Part shown: positions 8,712 through 18,381 of the stretch, one piece after another
Position numbering within the stretch: position 1 is the stretch's first letter
How the letters are laid out: the number at the start of each line of letters is the position of its first letter
Source of the DNA: Rhizobium mongolense subsp. loessense
Lineage (GTDB): Bacteria; Pseudomonadota; Alphaproteobacteria; Rhizobiales; Rhizobiaceae
DNA length: 64,000 bases
Direction of reading: 5' to 3'
NCBI RefSeq assembly: GCF_900099775.1
Contig: NZ_FMTM01000002.1
Span: 186,001-250,000, forward strand
Program-made: the position numbers and the translations under genes
The notes under the pieces: generated by a model
Seen by the model: only the letters and a program-made list of their open reading frames with translations
Databases searched by the model: none
Told to the model about the DNA's origin: nothing

Positions 8712-11700
8712 TCATGGAGCTGTGTTCACTTCGGCCGGCAATGTGAAGATGAATTTCGCTCCGTGTGGTTCGTTATTCTCGGCCCATAGCTGTCCACCAT
8801 GCGCCTCGACAATCGAACGGCAGATCGCAAGCCCCATGCCCATCCCGTTCTCTTTCGTCGTAAAGAACGGCTCGAATATCTTGTCAGGAAACTGAACGCC
8901 ACGGCCATGATCACTGATCTCAGTCTGAACCATGTCACACATCCGATGTACCCGCACCCGAAGAACCCTGTCATTTTGAACTGACGCCATCGCGTCCATG
9001 CCGTTGCGAATGAGATTGATCATAACCTGCTGAACCTGGACGCGATCGAACGCGACAAGCCGAAGATCGTCCTCGACCTCGATGCTCATGCGGACGCGGC
9101 ACCGTGACGCCTCCTCGGCTACGAGTTCGCGCACCTCGGCGATGACGCCGCCGAGGGTCGTACAATCTCTCGTGTCCGATGACTGTCTGAACAAGGCGCG
9201 AATGCGGCTGACGACGTCGGCGGCGGAATTTGCGCTGTGGATGATACGCTCGACCGTTTTTTGAGCTCGCTCGATATTCGGTGGCTCGGCTGTGAGCCAA
9301 CGCTGGCAGGCGCTTGAATAATTCATCACCGCCGCCAGGGGTTGATTGACCTCATGCGCGATGGATGCCGAAAGTTCGGCAAGACTGGCCGCCTGGCTTG
9401 CGCGGGCGAGGCTCTCTTGCGCTAGCAGCAACTTTTCCTGAGCACGAACCTCACCGTCGATATCCAGGCAGATGACGTTCCACTGCACAATGGCGCCGTC
9501 GGCGTTGCGCATTGGCGCTGCGCGCGTTTCGACCCAGCGATACTCACCATCGAAGCGCCGCAGACGGTGTCTCCGCGCATAGGGCTCACCGGTGGACAGA
9601 GAATGGGCGTACTGCTCCTTGACGCCCGCGACGTCGTCTGGATGAACGCCGGCGTCAAGTGTGCCGGCCAGCCGGGACTTTCCTGCGCCGTCCAGTTCTT
9701 CAAGCTCGTATCCGAGGAATTCGCGGAGCTGCTGGCTGCGATAGACCGGCTCGCCATCCGGCGCCGCGCAATCGATCAGGGCCGGCAGCGTTTCAACCAG
9801 CTGCCAGAGAAAACGCTCTCTCTCTCGCAGCGTTTCCTCGGCATGCATTTGATCTTCGATGTCGTGACAGAGGCCGTACCACTGCAGGATGCGCCCGCCA
9901 TCATCGCGCAGCGGCTCAGCGCGGGCCGACATCCAGCGATAGACCCCATCCGCACGGCGCAGGCGATAGTTCAGGGAAAAAGCCTCGCCGGTGGCGAAAG
10001 AGTGATTGAGCGCCTCAGCCAGCCGGGTTGCATCATCGGGATGGACGAGCGCTGCTATGGCGGCGGCCAGCCCGCTCGATTCCGGCCTATCGTAATCCCC
10101 CACGTCCAAACCGAAGAACTCGATCATGCGCTTGCTGAAGAAAACCGGCTCGCCCTCTGGACTTAGCCGCCAGAGCAGGCTTGGAACCATGTCGACGAGC
10201 TGCGAGAACTCCCGTTCCCGGTTGAGCAGCGCCATTTCAGCCTTCTTGCGCTCTGTAATATCGATAAATCCGACCAGACTCTTGTCGGCGACGGCGCCTG
10301 GACGGGCGGTTGTGAAAAGGACGTCGATGACGCTGCCATCCATTCGCGCCACCTGGGTCTCCTCCTGGAAGACCTCCTCGCCGCGATAACGCGCCTCAAT
10401 GGAGCGACGTATGGTGGAAATGCTCGGCTGCCAGTAGCGGGTAATTGGCCCGTGCATCTCCACGGCATTTTTTGCACCGAACATCTCGATGATATGTTGG
10501 TTGACCTCTTCAACCTCCAGAGCTTCCACGGCGCGCGGCAGGAATTCGGGGTGCTCGTCGATATAGGTCTGGAGTTCCGTCACGCCCTGCGCCCGCAACT
10601 CCTTGAACAAGGGAATAAGCTTGCTGGCGCCCACCTGCGAGAGCCCGATCGGCATATAGTGGAACAGGTCGCGGTAGCGACGCTCGCTTTGCTGCAAGGC
10701 CTCCTGCGCCGTCACCAGGTCATCGATATCGAGGCAGACGCCATACCATTGCACGATCCGGCCCTGGGGGTCCCGCAGCGGCTCCGCACGCCCCTCGGTC
10801 CAGCGATAGGTTCCATCTGCCCGATGCTGACGATACTTCATCACGAAAGAGGTACCAGTCTCGAACGAGCGCGCGAGCGCCTGCTCCACCGCCTGCCTGT
10901 CGTCCGGGTGGACATCGGCCAAGGACCGCGAGGCGTCCGACGCGGTCAAGTCTTCGAGCGTGACGCCGACCATGTCTATGAGCCGCTTGTTGATGTAGGA
11001 CGGGCTCCCTTCAGGCGTCGTGCTCCAGATAAGAGCGGGCACGGCGTCGATTAGCTGCCGGAGCTTCCGCTCACTTTCGCGCAATGCTTCCTGTGCACGC
11101 ACCTCGTCATCGATATCGATCGAAATCGCCAGCCATTGCACAATCACGCCGCCTTCATCCCGCAACGGTTCCCAGCGGCCATCGACCCAGCGATACGCGC
11201 CGTCCGCGCGACGCATACGATATTTCATGGAGTAAGGCTCACCGGTGGCCAGGGAGTGTCGGACCGTCTCTAGCAGACGGGCTGCATCTTCGGGATGGAC
11301 AAGGGACTTTATGGCTGCCGCCATCCGGCTCATGTCCGGCCTATCCAGTTCGGCCACGTCGTTCAATCCGAAGAAATCAAGCAAGCGCTTATTGAAGAAG
11401 GTCGGCTTGCCTTCAGGCGTCAGACGCCTGATCTGGACGGGAACCATGTCCACGAGCTGCGAGAGCTCCCGCTCCCGGTCGCGCAATGTCTCCACGCTTT
11501 GGTGCAAGGTGAGCAGCGCCAGCTGATGCTGCCGGGATATAGCGGCCACGATGAGCGCAGAAAATGCGGAGGTGGCCAGAAAAAGCTGCAGCATGATCTG
11601 CTTGTGCTTCAAGGACTCGGCATCGCCGGCAAATTGGCTGTCGCCGGATATCGTGAATACCGCCGTGATCAGAGCAAGGAGGGTCAAGGCGACGGCGGCG

Positions 11701-12521
11701 CCTCTGAACTCAAAGCGCGCCGCAGCCCAAAGAAGAGGCGGCATGATGATGTAGGCAAAGGGCAGGTAACCGCTCAAGGAAAGGGCGCCGACACCCAGAA
11801 AGATCAGCCCCAGGACGCAAGCTTCCATCCATCGCGCGGCCGGTAGTTCGGTCCTGCCGCGCCAGTTCTGGAACACGACCAGCGCCAGTGGCGCTACGAT
11901 TAGGATCCCGGTGGCGTCTCCGATCCACCATAGTGGCCAAGCCGCCACGAAGGTCTGCGATTGTATGCCAAACCACGCAAGTGTCGCACTTCCCACCGTC
12001 GCGCCTACGACTGGCGCAATTCCCGCGGCCAGTACGACGAATGCGAGAACTTCCTGCAAGGTTTCCAGCCGAACCGGCCGCCTGCAGGTCCGGTTCACAA
12101 GCCAAGCGCCAACCCCCGCTTCCAGCGCGTTGCCGATATAGATCAGGAAGGCTGCAGGCAGCGGACTGTGGAACCACAAGAAATTGCTGAACAGTTCAGC
12201 CAGGCACCCCGCCAGCACCCACCACGGCCAGCTGTACCTGGAGGCGACGACAAGCGTGGCAATGAAAAGGCCGCTCGCAGGCCAAATGGAGATACCTGTT
12301 CCAGGTACGATTGCGAGCGACTGGGCGAATCCGCAACCCAACACATAAGCCGCAATGAAAAGCCCCAGGTGGAAGAATTGGGGGCGATGCGACCAGAAGC
12401 ACATCATCGGCTGCTCCTGTCGTACAAAGGAAGCCTGGGCACTGTCAGCGCTTGGCCCGGCACTTTTACCCAATATCCGGCCTGAACTATCATACCCCAA
12501 CTTAATCCCAGCGTGCCCCAT
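8712..12521 (-). CDS. MASE1/multi-PAS sensor histidine kinase, 1,269 residues
   Basis: Domain order: an integral-membrane MASE1 sensor (about residues 45-335; GTGISIWPASGLFIA and about eight helices); five PAS/PAC units (starting near 350, 485, 610, 770 and 900; the first, second, fourth and fifth share the start LxQLVDxVPxLIW-TPEGxP and a PAC ending LRRADGxYRWxxxRAEPLRD); HisKA with SIAHEVNQPLAAVMNY (phospho-His near residue 1,058); and HATPase_c with NLIRNGMDA, DHGRGV and GMGMGLAICRSIVEAHGG. There is no receiver domain. The kinase should phosphorylate one or both flanking regulators. GAGGAGG lies about 14 nt before the ATG; Met39/Met40 is an alternative start just before the membrane region. 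Its signal is unknown. Confidence 0.9.
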   Translation of the reverse strand: MGHAGIKLGYDSSGRILGKSAGPSADSAQASFVRQEQPMMCFWSHRPQFFHLGLFIAAYVLGCGFAQSLAIVPGTGISIWPASGLFIATLVVASRYSWPWWVLAGCLAELFSNFLWFHSPLPAAFLIYIGNALEAGVGAWLVNRTCRRPVRLETLQEVLAFVVLAAGIAPVVGATVGSATLAWFGIQSQTFVAAWPLWWIGDATGILIVAPLALVVFQNWRGRTELPAARWMEACVLGLIFLGVGALSLSGYLPFAYIIMPPLLWAAARFEFRGAAVALTLLALITAVFTISGDSQFAGDAESLKHKQIMLQLFLATSAFSALIVAAISRQHQLALLTLHQSVETLRDRERELSQLVDMVPVQIRRLTPEGKPTFFNKRLLDFFGLNDVAELDRPDMSRMAAAIKSLVHPEDAARLLETVRHSLATGEPYSMKYRMRRADGAYRWVDGRWEPLRDEGGVIVQWLAISIDIDDEVRAQEALRESERKLRQLIDAVPALIWSTTPEGSPSYINKRLIDMVGVTLEDLTASDASRSLADVHPDDRQAVEQALARSFETGTSFVMKYRQHRADGTYRWTEGRAEPLRDPQGRIVQWYGVCLDIDDLVTAQEALQQSERRYRDLFHYMPIGLSQVGASKLIPLFKELRAQGVTELQTYIDEHPEFLPRAVEALEVEEVNQHIIEMFGAKNAVEMHGPITRYWQPSISTIRRSIEARYRGEEVFQEETQVARMDGSVIDVLFTTARPGAVADKSLVGFIDITERKKAEMALLNREREFSQLVDMVPSLLWRLSPEGEPVFFSKRMIEFFGLDVGDYDRPESSGLAAAIAALVHPDDATRLAEALNHSFATGEAFSLNYRLRRADGVYRWMSARAEPLRDDGGRILQWYGLCHDIEDQMHAEETLRERERFLWQLVETLPALIDCAAPDGEPVYRSQQLREFLGYELEELDGAGKSRLAGTLDAGVHPDDVAGVKEQYAHSLSTGEPYARRHRLRRFDGEYRWVETRAAPMRNADGAIVQWNVICLDIDGEVRAQEKLLLAQESLARASQAASLAELSASIAHEVNQPLAAVMNYSSACQRWLTAEPPNIERAQKTVERIIHSANSAADVVSRIRALFRQSSDTRDCTTLGGVIAEVRELVAEEASRCRVRMSIEVEDDLRLVAFDRVQVQQVMINLIRNGMDAMASVQNDRVLRVRVHRMCDMVQTEISDHGRGVQFPDKIFEPFFTTKENGMGMGLAICRSIVEAHGGQLWAENNEPHGAKFIFTLPAEVNTAP

Positions 12522-12574
12522 GGTTATTGTGGACCCTCCTCACGAAAGCCGGGATAGGTCCTGGGCTTATGTAC

Positions 12575-13009
12575 TTAGGATACTTGGAAGCACGCAACAA
12601 AAACACCTATTCCGAAGAATAGGGTCCGGCAGCTTGTCGGTGAGCCCCTTTTTTGGGTCCCCAGGCAGTTCAGGAAGGACGGGGGCTGGAGCGGCATGTT
12701 TTGAAGCCGACGCGCCACCATGATCTCCCAGGCTGCATGGAGCTCGTCATTGGGATCGCACGAGATGATATTCCGACTCACGAGCGTCTCCACTGAGACC
12801 TTCGCAGGTTCCCGGTACGTGAGATGGCGAACGAAAAATGTGGACGACAGCGCGAGCAACTCTCCATCGCCGACGCGTTGTTTTCGAGCGGCTTTTGCCG
12901 GGTCAAAGGGCCGTAGATCATAGAGACGAAGCGCCCGTTCTGGAACCAAATCTCCGCCGCCTTGAAGGGCCGGTCCTTCAACCACCGCAATGACAGGCGG
13001 CTCGAACAA
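12575..13009 (-). pseudogene. Possible degraded CBS-domain reading frame
   Basis: A minus-strand frame of up to 144 codons. Only the middle looks like protein: VSVETLVSRNIISCDPNDEL followed by HAAWEIMVARRLQNMPL, which fits the beta-alpha pattern of one CBS domain. Sequence before and after is not convincing, and a parallel frame (RWLKDRPFKAAEIWFQNGRF) also looks coding-like, suggesting frameshifts. It lies between the kinase and the FixJ-like gene. I would treat it as a decayed gene, with low certainty. Confidence 0.3.
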
Positions 13010-13083
13010 AGGGACAGCCTTGCAACCGGGGCTTCTCAGAGCGCCTTTTAAAAGTGCCGCCTAATCCCTCCACAAACCCATGT

Positions 13084-13734
13084 CTAGGGTTGGCACTTTT
13101 CGCGAAGGTCGACGGGCAGCGTATCCCAGGCGCGGATAAGCTCACCGACAGAAATGGTCCGCATCTTACGCATCACGTTGCTGCGATGGAGCTTCACGGT
13201 GATCTCGCTGATTCCAAGATCGAAAGCAATCTGCTTATTGAGGCGACCGCGGGCGACTTCGCGCAGGACCTGCCGTTCGCGCGGCGTCAACGTCGCAAAC
13301 CGCCCGACATGCTGCTTGATGGTCTGCGCTTGTGCCCGTTGCGCGAGATCAAGTTCGATCCCGGCTAGCACCGCGTCGAGCAGGGTCTGGTCTCGAACGG
13401 GCTTTGTAAGGAAATCGACGGCTCCGGCCTTCATCGCCTGCACCGTCATCGGAATGTCGCCATGGCCGGTCAGGAAGATAATAGGCTTTGGACTGCCCCT
13501 CGCAGCGAGTTCAGACTGAAGGTCCAGGCCGCTCGATCCTGGCATGCGAACGTCAAGCACCAGGCAGCCAGGCCTCTCGGGAAGCTCCGCTTCCAGCAGT
13601 TCGCACGGCGCGGCAAAACAACTGACTTCGAGACCGACGGACAACATGAGCTCCTGAAGCGAGTTCCGAACCTCCTCGTCGTCGTCAACGACGAGAACCA
13701 ACGGGCAATCGCAATCTGCGGCGAGCGTTGTCAT
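13084..13734 (-). CDS. FixJ/NarL-type response regulator
   Basis: A 216-residue two-domain regulator. The receiver (1-125) has VVDDDEEV, the phospho-acceptor Asp in CLVLDVRMPGSSGLDLQ, FLTGHGDIPMTVQAMKAGAV and FLTKP, all close to FixJ. The LuxR-type HTH is at about 145-205 (LTPRERQVLREVARGRLNKQ, then IAFDLGISEITVKLHRSNVM). GGAGG lies 8 nt before the ATG. It is probably the DNA-binding output of the MASE1/PAS kinase encoded just downstream on the same strand. Confidence 0.92.
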   Translation of the reverse strand: MTTLAADCDCPLVLVVDDDEEVRNSLQELMLSVGLEVSCFAAPCELLEAELPERPGCLVLDVRMPGSSGLDLQSELAARGSPKPIIFLTGHGDIPMTVQAMKAGAVDFLTKPVRDQTLLDAVLAGIELDLAQRAQAQTIKQHVGRFATLTPRERQVLREVARGRLNKQIAFDLGISEITVKLHRSNVMRKMRTISVGELIRAWDTLPVDLREKCQP

Positions 13735-13969
13735 GGGACTACCTCCGTAGGCGGCAAGCTCTGAAAACGAAAGTCTTGCCGTCGGCGCACCAATGTTCCG
13801 GCTGTGATTGCGTCCAATCCTGGCTCCCGGGCGGGCGATTAATATCTCGCTTCATTGCCACATCTCCTTCTGCTTCCCCGACGTCACGCATTTCAGCCGT
13901 CGCCTGAGGCTGAAGCAGAATTGGTCTCCCGAGCTCCGGCGGCACTTGGGCAGCCCTCAGCAAGACGGA

Positions 13970-14491
13970 TCACGCCGCGGGCTTTCGGCGACGAGACTTC
14001 GTCCGTTCGTCAAACCAATCACGAACCTCATTCGAAAAATCAGGCGGCGCCTTGCGGCCCACGACGCGTCCCACATCCGCCAGCGACTGACTGGCCAGAG
14101 AATCCCTCATTGCCTTCTCCGCATTGAGCATCACCGCATGGATCGCGCAGACCCCTGCCGTTGCCCACTCCGGCGGCTGGTGACCGAATACAGCGCAGCG
14201 TCCGCGAATTTCGTGGCAATCAAAGAGTGGTTTTTGGCCCTCGATCGCATCGACGACATCCAAAATGCTGACACTCTCGGGCGCTTTGGCAAGCAGATAT
14301 CCGCCCCGCACCCCTTCCGAGGCCCGCACGATTCCGGCCTTCTCGAGCTTCGGGAATATCTTGGCCACGAAGCTTGGAGAAATCCCCTGGAAGTCAGCCA
14401 GGTCACGGCTGCTCACCGGCGCCTCGGGCGAACCAACGAGCCAGAGCAGGCAGTGCAATCCATATTCCACGCTAACCGTCAAATGCGCCAT
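13970..14491 (-). CDS. Rrf2-family transcriptional regulator
   Basis: A 173-residue Rrf2/IscR-like protein starting MAHLTVSVEYGLHCLLWL. The winged HTH is at 20-65 (SSRDLADFQGISPSFVAKIF, RGGYLLAKAP). Cysteines in FDCHEIRGRCAVFG and GVCAIH occupy the region that holds the Fe-S cluster in IscR/NsrR, so a redox-sensing cluster is possible, though only three are close together. An in-frame ATG at 14527 exists, but the family start fits 14491. A pirin-family relic lies immediately upstream on the other strand, perhaps its former target. Confidence 0.85.
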   Translation of the reverse strand: MAHLTVSVEYGLHCLLWLVGSPEAPVSSRDLADFQGISPSFVAKIFPKLEKAGIVRASEGVRGGYLLAKAPESVSILDVVDAIEGQKPLFDCHEIRGRCAVFGHQPPEWATAGVCAIHAVMLNAEKAMRDSLASQSLADVGRVVGRKAPPDFSNEVRDWFDERTKSRRRKPAA

Positions 14492-14629
14492 TACACGGAC
14501 TGTATCACTCCGAGTTATAGCAGGCAAGGCGAACGCCGATACACCGCACTGGCGTGATTACAGCACATTACTCATCATGATACCGTCCTGAAATCCGGCA
14601 AATGCAATATCGGTAGGGTAGCGGGGACG

Positions 14630-14770
14630 ACCGTGCATCACGATGCTCGTTTCGTTTCCACCAATGCCGAGCGAATAGAACAGGCAAAGGCCGATTGGCG
14701 AGAAAGGCGCTTTCCCGAAGTGCCGGGAGATGACGGATGCGCGCCACTGCCCGAGGATGAGCAAGCAGCA
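14630..14770 (+). pseudogene. C-terminal remnant of a pirin-family protein
   Basis: The frame reads [20 protein letters not shown] and then [18 protein letters not shown]. This matches the end of pirin-like proteins ([16 protein letters not shown]...F..VPGDD.EFIPLPE). No cupin core with its metal-binding His/Glu residues precedes it, and the frame then runs into unrelated sequence. It is therefore a truncated relic, divergent from the Rrf2 regulator gene. Confidence 0.62.
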
Positions 14771-14901
14771 GGTAGAAACAAGGAGCCCGCCTTGCAACGG
14801 AATACGCAAGCGACAGCGTGTTCAGCTATGCCAACCAGCGCGTCCCCACGCCCCAGAGCGTTCTCAAGTGCCAGGTAGGGTAGTTTGGACTGCTTGCGGG
14901 C

Positions 14902-15573
14902 TCACCCCAGGGCCTTCGCGCGTGGCGGGAGGTCGTTAGCCACCGGCGCGGTTCGTTTTTGAATTCCATCGAGGAAAATCGCCACGATCGAACCGACGAC
15001 TTCCTCTATCGCCTCAGGACCCAAGGGTGGGCGCAAGCCGAGCACGACTTGCAGGTGTGTATTATCGCGCAACATACCGGCAAAATGATCTGCAACCAAT
15101 TTGCAGTCCTCAACCTCGATTTCGCCCCGTTCCCTCGCCTCTTCCAGAACCTCGGCGAGACGAAAAGAGGCGCGACCGGGTCCTCGATCATAGAAGGCCC
15201 TGGCAAGATCAGGGAAGCGAAAAGCCTCCGCCATGATTGCACGGTACACGCCGATCATCGTGGGCGACATGTAGACTTCAACAAGCTTGCGAGCGAATTG
15301 CATCAACGTGTCACGGAGATTGCGACCGACGATTTCTTCGACTGCCAACGTGCTTAGCGCATTATCGGCTCCCTCGGACACCAAGGCAGTGAACAGGCCT
15401 TCCTTGCTTCCAAATTCACTGTAGATAGTTCGTTTCGACCCGCCGACGCGATCAATGATCGCATCCACGCTGGTAGCGGCATAGCCCTGCTCGAAAAATA
15501 CGGTGGCAGCGGCCAGCAGAATCGCAGATCGCCGTTCATCTGAGGACGATCGTTTTGCTGTCCTGGTAGCCAT
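14902..15573 (-). CDS. TetR-family repressor of the adjacent efflux operon (RmrR/AefR-like)
   Basis: A 223-residue TetR protein starting MATRTAKRSSSDERR. The HTH is at 15-60 (ILLAAATVFFEQGYAATSVD, then AIIDRVGGSKRTIYSEFGSK). The C-terminal half has the TetR_C/AefR-like fold (YRAIMAEAFRFPDLARAFYD). AAGGA lies 8 nt before the ATG at 15573; the ATG at 15582 overlaps that site and is less likely. It is divergent from the HlyD/MFS pump with a strong palindrome in the gap, the same layout as rmrR-rmrAB in Rhizobium etli, where flavonoids and toxic compounds are exported. Confidence 0.87.
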   Translation of the reverse strand: MATRTAKRSSSDERRSAILLAAATVFFEQGYAATSVDAIIDRVGGSKRTIYSEFGSKEGLFTALVSEGADNALSTLAVEEIVGRNLRDTLMQFARKLVEVYMSPTMIGVYRAIMAEAFRFPDLARAFYDRGPGRASFRLAEVLEEARERGEIEVEDCKLVADHFAGMLRDNTHLQVVLGLRPPLGPEAIEEVVGSIVAIFLDGIQKRTAPVANDLPPRAKALG

Positions 15574-15596
15574 CCCGTCCATCCTTTTGTTGTCAC

Positions 15597-15629
15597 TTGA
15601 CGGATACGGTACGTTACCGTACTTGTCAA
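15597..15629. promoter_or_regulatory. TetR operator, nested palindrome
   Basis: The core TACGGTACGTTACCGTA (15605-15621) is a perfect 7-3-7 palindrome. Outer arms TTGAC (15597) and GTCAA (15629) share exactly the same centre at 15613. It lies midway between the divergent repressor and pump genes. The outer TTGAC may double as a -35 element. Confidence 0.75.
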
Positions 15630-15661
15630 TGGTAACGATCAGTACCAGTTAGGATCCGCAG

Positions 15662-16708
15662 ATGCGAAACACGATCAAAATCGGAACTCTGGGGGCTTTG
15701 GCTGCCCTTATCGCGGGGCTTATTTGGTCCTGGGGATGGCAATGGGTGACGACGGGCCGTTTTGAGGAGGTAACCGACAACGCCTATGTCCGGGCCGACA
15801 TCACCTCTCTGGCGCCGAAGGTCGCAGGCTATGTCCTTGAGGTGGGCGTTACCGACAATGCCATGGTCCAGGCAGGCGATATTCTCTTTCGTATCGACGA
15901 CAAGGACTACAGGGCTCGGCTGGCTCAGGCAGATGCCAATGTTGCTTCCGCCCGTGCTGCTCTCGTGAATCTGGAAGCCGAGACACGCTTCCAGAAAGCC
16001 GTAATCGCTCAAAGTGAAGCCCAGCTCCAATCCGCACTCGCCGCTCAGACACTGGCGACGCAGAGTTTCGACCGATATCGCGCGCTAATACGCGCCAGCA
16101 CTGTCAGCCAGGCAAAGTTCGAAGAAAGCGAGGCGGGCATCGCCCAAGCTGACGCTTCTGTCAGCGCCGCACAAGCAGGAATTGAGGCCCAGAATAGAAA
16201 GCTGGACGTTCTGGCCGCCCAAAGAGATGCTGCCCAGGCAGCGCTTTCTCAAGCTGAGGCTGCTCGTACATTGTCTCAGATCGATCTCGACAACACGACG
16301 GTGCGCGCCCCGGTGAGCGGCGTCGTCGGCAATCGTCAGGTGCGTGTCGGCCGATTTGTCACCACTGGAACGCCGATGCTCGACATCGTCCCTATCCGTG
16401 ACATTTGGATAGTTGCCAATTTCAAGGAGACTGAACTTAAGCATATTCGTGTGGGCCAGCCGGTGCGTATTTCAGTTGACGGCTACCCCCATGCCGAGAT
16501 TCGGGGCGTAGTCGACAGTCTCGCGCCCGGGAGCGGCGCTGCCTTCAGTCTGATCCCGGCGGACAACGCGACAGGCAATTTCGTTCGTGTCGTTCAGCGC
16601 GTGCCAGTCAAGATCAGGCTGACGAGTATCCCGTCGCAGGTGCGCCTCGTGCCTGGTCTTTCTGCCCGTGTATCGATCCGCACCGTAGAAGAGGGGGAAA
16701 CGTCATGA
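15662..16708 (+). CDS. rmrA: HlyD/EmrA-family membrane fusion protein of an efflux pump
   Basis: A 348-residue periplasmic adaptor: one N-terminal membrane anchor (residues 8-28), lipoyl half-motif (YVRADITSLAPKVAGYVLEV), a long alpha-helical coiled-coil hairpin (about 85-210, Ala/Gln/Glu rich), a second lipoyl half (DNTTVRAPVSGVVGNRQVRV) and a beta-barrel (FKETELKHIRVGQPVRISVD). It links an inner-membrane transporter to an outer-membrane channel. The stop overlaps the next start by ATGA. The symbol follows the R. etli rmrAB layout and is an inference, since EmrA homologues are many. Confidence 0.85.
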   Translation: MRNTIKIGTLGALAALIAGLIWSWGWQWVTTGRFEEVTDNAYVRADITSLAPKVAGYVLEVGVTDNAMVQAGDILFRIDDKDYRARLAQADANVASARAALVNLEAETRFQKAVIAQSEAQLQSALAAQTLATQSFDRYRALIRASTVSQAKFEESEAGIAQADASVSAAQAGIEAQNRKLDVLAAQRDAAQAALSQAEAARTLSQIDLDNTTVRAPVSGVVGNRQVRVGRFVTTGTPMLDIVPIRDIWIVANFKETELKHIRVGQPVRISVDGYPHAEIRGVVDSLAPGSGAAFSLIPADNATGNFVRVVQRVPVKIRLTSIPSQVRLVPGLSARVSIRTVEEGETS

Positions 16709-18381
16709 AGCTTGGAGTCATCGATCCGGACCGCGTCGCACCGGTCAACACCAGAACCTCCTACGGAACCATGCCGACGTTGCTTGTGGTTGCCGGCATT
16801 GTTTTCGCCGCCCTCACTGAGGCGGTGGCTGGCACGGTCTTGTCGACGGCCCGGCTCGACATGATCGGCGATACCTCAGCCACCCTCGACCAGTTCGCGC
16901 TGCTGGAAGTTGGATATACGGCCGCCAAGCTGACCGCCTTTATGCTGACGCCCTGGCTCATGGGCAGGGTTTCATCACAGACGTGCCTTCGCGCCGCGAC
17001 AGGGATCATGACGCTCGTCTGTGGAGCGGCCGCATTGACTTACAATTTCGATACCCTCGTGCTTCTGCGATTGCTTCAAGGGCTGGCCGGAGGAGCGCTC
17101 CTGGTGAGCGGACAGACATTGCTGTTCCAGACCTTCTCCCGTTCTCTTCAGCCTGTCGTTCAATGCTTTTTTGCCTTCGGAGCGGTGGTCGCACCTGCAA
17201 CGCTCACGCCCTACATGCAGGGGTGGCTGCTCGACAGCCTGTCGTGGACATGGATATTCCTGAGCATCGTGCCAATCGGCCTGGTGGCGCTAGCACTTCT
17301 TGCGTCGACGGATCTTGGCGCTGATGCGCAGACACGAGCAGTTAGACTAGACCGGTCCGGTGCAGTGCTCTTTACCATCGCCGCATTTTGTCTGACCTAC
17401 GTCCTCAATCAAGGCAGCCGTTGGGATTGGTGGGAAGAGCCGATGATCGTGCACTTGGTGTTCGTGGGCGTCGCATCCTTGCTCTTGTTCATAGCCTTTC
17501 AGCTTTGCGCGACGGGCTCCGATACCGTTCTTGATCTTGCGACTTTCCGGAACAGCGGATTTGCGTTTGGCTTCATCGCAAGCTTTGCAGCCGGTTTCGC
17601 GCTGTTCGGCAGCGCCTATCTCATACCGTCCTTTGCCATTTCCGTGCTTGGCATGACTCCGACTGAAGCGGGCATGCTGCTCCTCCCCAGCACACTGATG
17701 TTCATTGGCGCACTGCTCCTGACCACCTTCCTGGTCAGGCGGCGCAAGCTCCCACCGATCATCACGGTACCTTTCGGTATCCTCGGCTTTATCGTAGCCA
17801 TGTGGATGCTATCGGGTTCCAACGGCGAAAGCGGCTTTTCGGACTTGATGCCGGCCATCCTCCTGCGTGGTCTTGCACTAGGTTTCCTCTTTCTGTCGAT
17901 CACTCTGATCACGTTGCTGGATCTTGAGGGGCCGCAAATCGCCTACGGGGTTGGGCTCTTCAATGTCGGCCGCCAGACCGGCGGGCTTTTCGGCGTGGCA
18001 TTCATGCAGACGCTTCTCGATCACCAAACGGCTTTGAATAAGGGCGTCATCGCCACACACATCGTCCCGGGCCGCGTGGCTGTAACCGAACGACTTGCCC
18101 TGCTGACCAATAGCCTCATCTCGCGTGGGATGGAGTTGAGTGTCGCTGCTAAAGCTGCTGTGCAGATCCTCACAAGAGAAGTGACTGCACAGGCGAGCAT
18201 CATCGCCTTCGACGCCGCATTTCTTACTCTTTCCCTTTTCTTCATTGCCGCGGCGCCGGTCCTGATCGCCTTGAAAATTATAATCGGCAGGGCTCTCAGT
18301 TCCCGAAGCGAGACGCCTAACCATGCCGGCAGAGGATTTGGCATCGGCGCTCACGCCTTCGCCGACAAATTCGTGCGTTGA
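16705..18381 (+). CDS. rmrB: DHA2-family MFS multidrug exporter (EmrB/RmrB-like)
   Basis: A 558-residue integral membrane protein with about 14 predicted helices, the DHA2 number. It contains the loop 2-3 region WLMGRVSSQTCLRAATGIMT and the helix 5 antiporter motif region (AFGAVVAPATLTPYMQGWLL, a variant of motif C). It would export drugs or plant phenolics with the adaptor encoded upstream, driven by proton influx. The start overlaps the adaptor stop by 4 nt, so translation is coupled. The final 35 residues are hydrophilic. Confidence 0.86.
   Translation: MKLGVIDPDRVAPVNTRTSYGTMPTLLVVAGIVFAALTEAVAGTVLSTARLDMIGDTSATLDQFALLEVGYTAAKLTAFMLTPWLMGRVSSQTCLRAATGIMTLVCGAAALTYNFDTLVLLRLLQGLAGGALLVSGQTLLFQTFSRSLQPVVQCFFAFGAVVAPATLTPYMQGWLLDSLSWTWIFLSIVPIGLVALALLASTDLGADAQTRAVRLDRSGAVLFTIAAFCLTYVLNQGSRWDWWEEPMIVHLVFVGVASLLLFIAFQLCATGSDTVLDLATFRNSGFAFGFIASFAAGFALFGSAYLIPSFAISVLGMTPTEAGMLLLPSTLMFIGALLLTTFLVRRRKLPPIITVPFGILGFIVAMWMLSGSNGESGFSDLMPAILLRGLALGFLFLSITLITLLDLEGPQIAYGVGLFNVGRQTGGLFGVAFMQTLLDHQTALNKGVIATHIVPGRVAVTERLALLTNSLISRGMELSVAAKAAVQILTREVTAQASIIAFDAAFLTLSLFFIAAAPVLIALKIIIGRALSSRSETPNHAGRGFGIGAHAFADKFVR

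Noticed and set aside
14558..14809. Minus-strand frame with hydrophobic N-terminus
   Set aside because: It is antisense to the pirin relic, which explains the sequence better.
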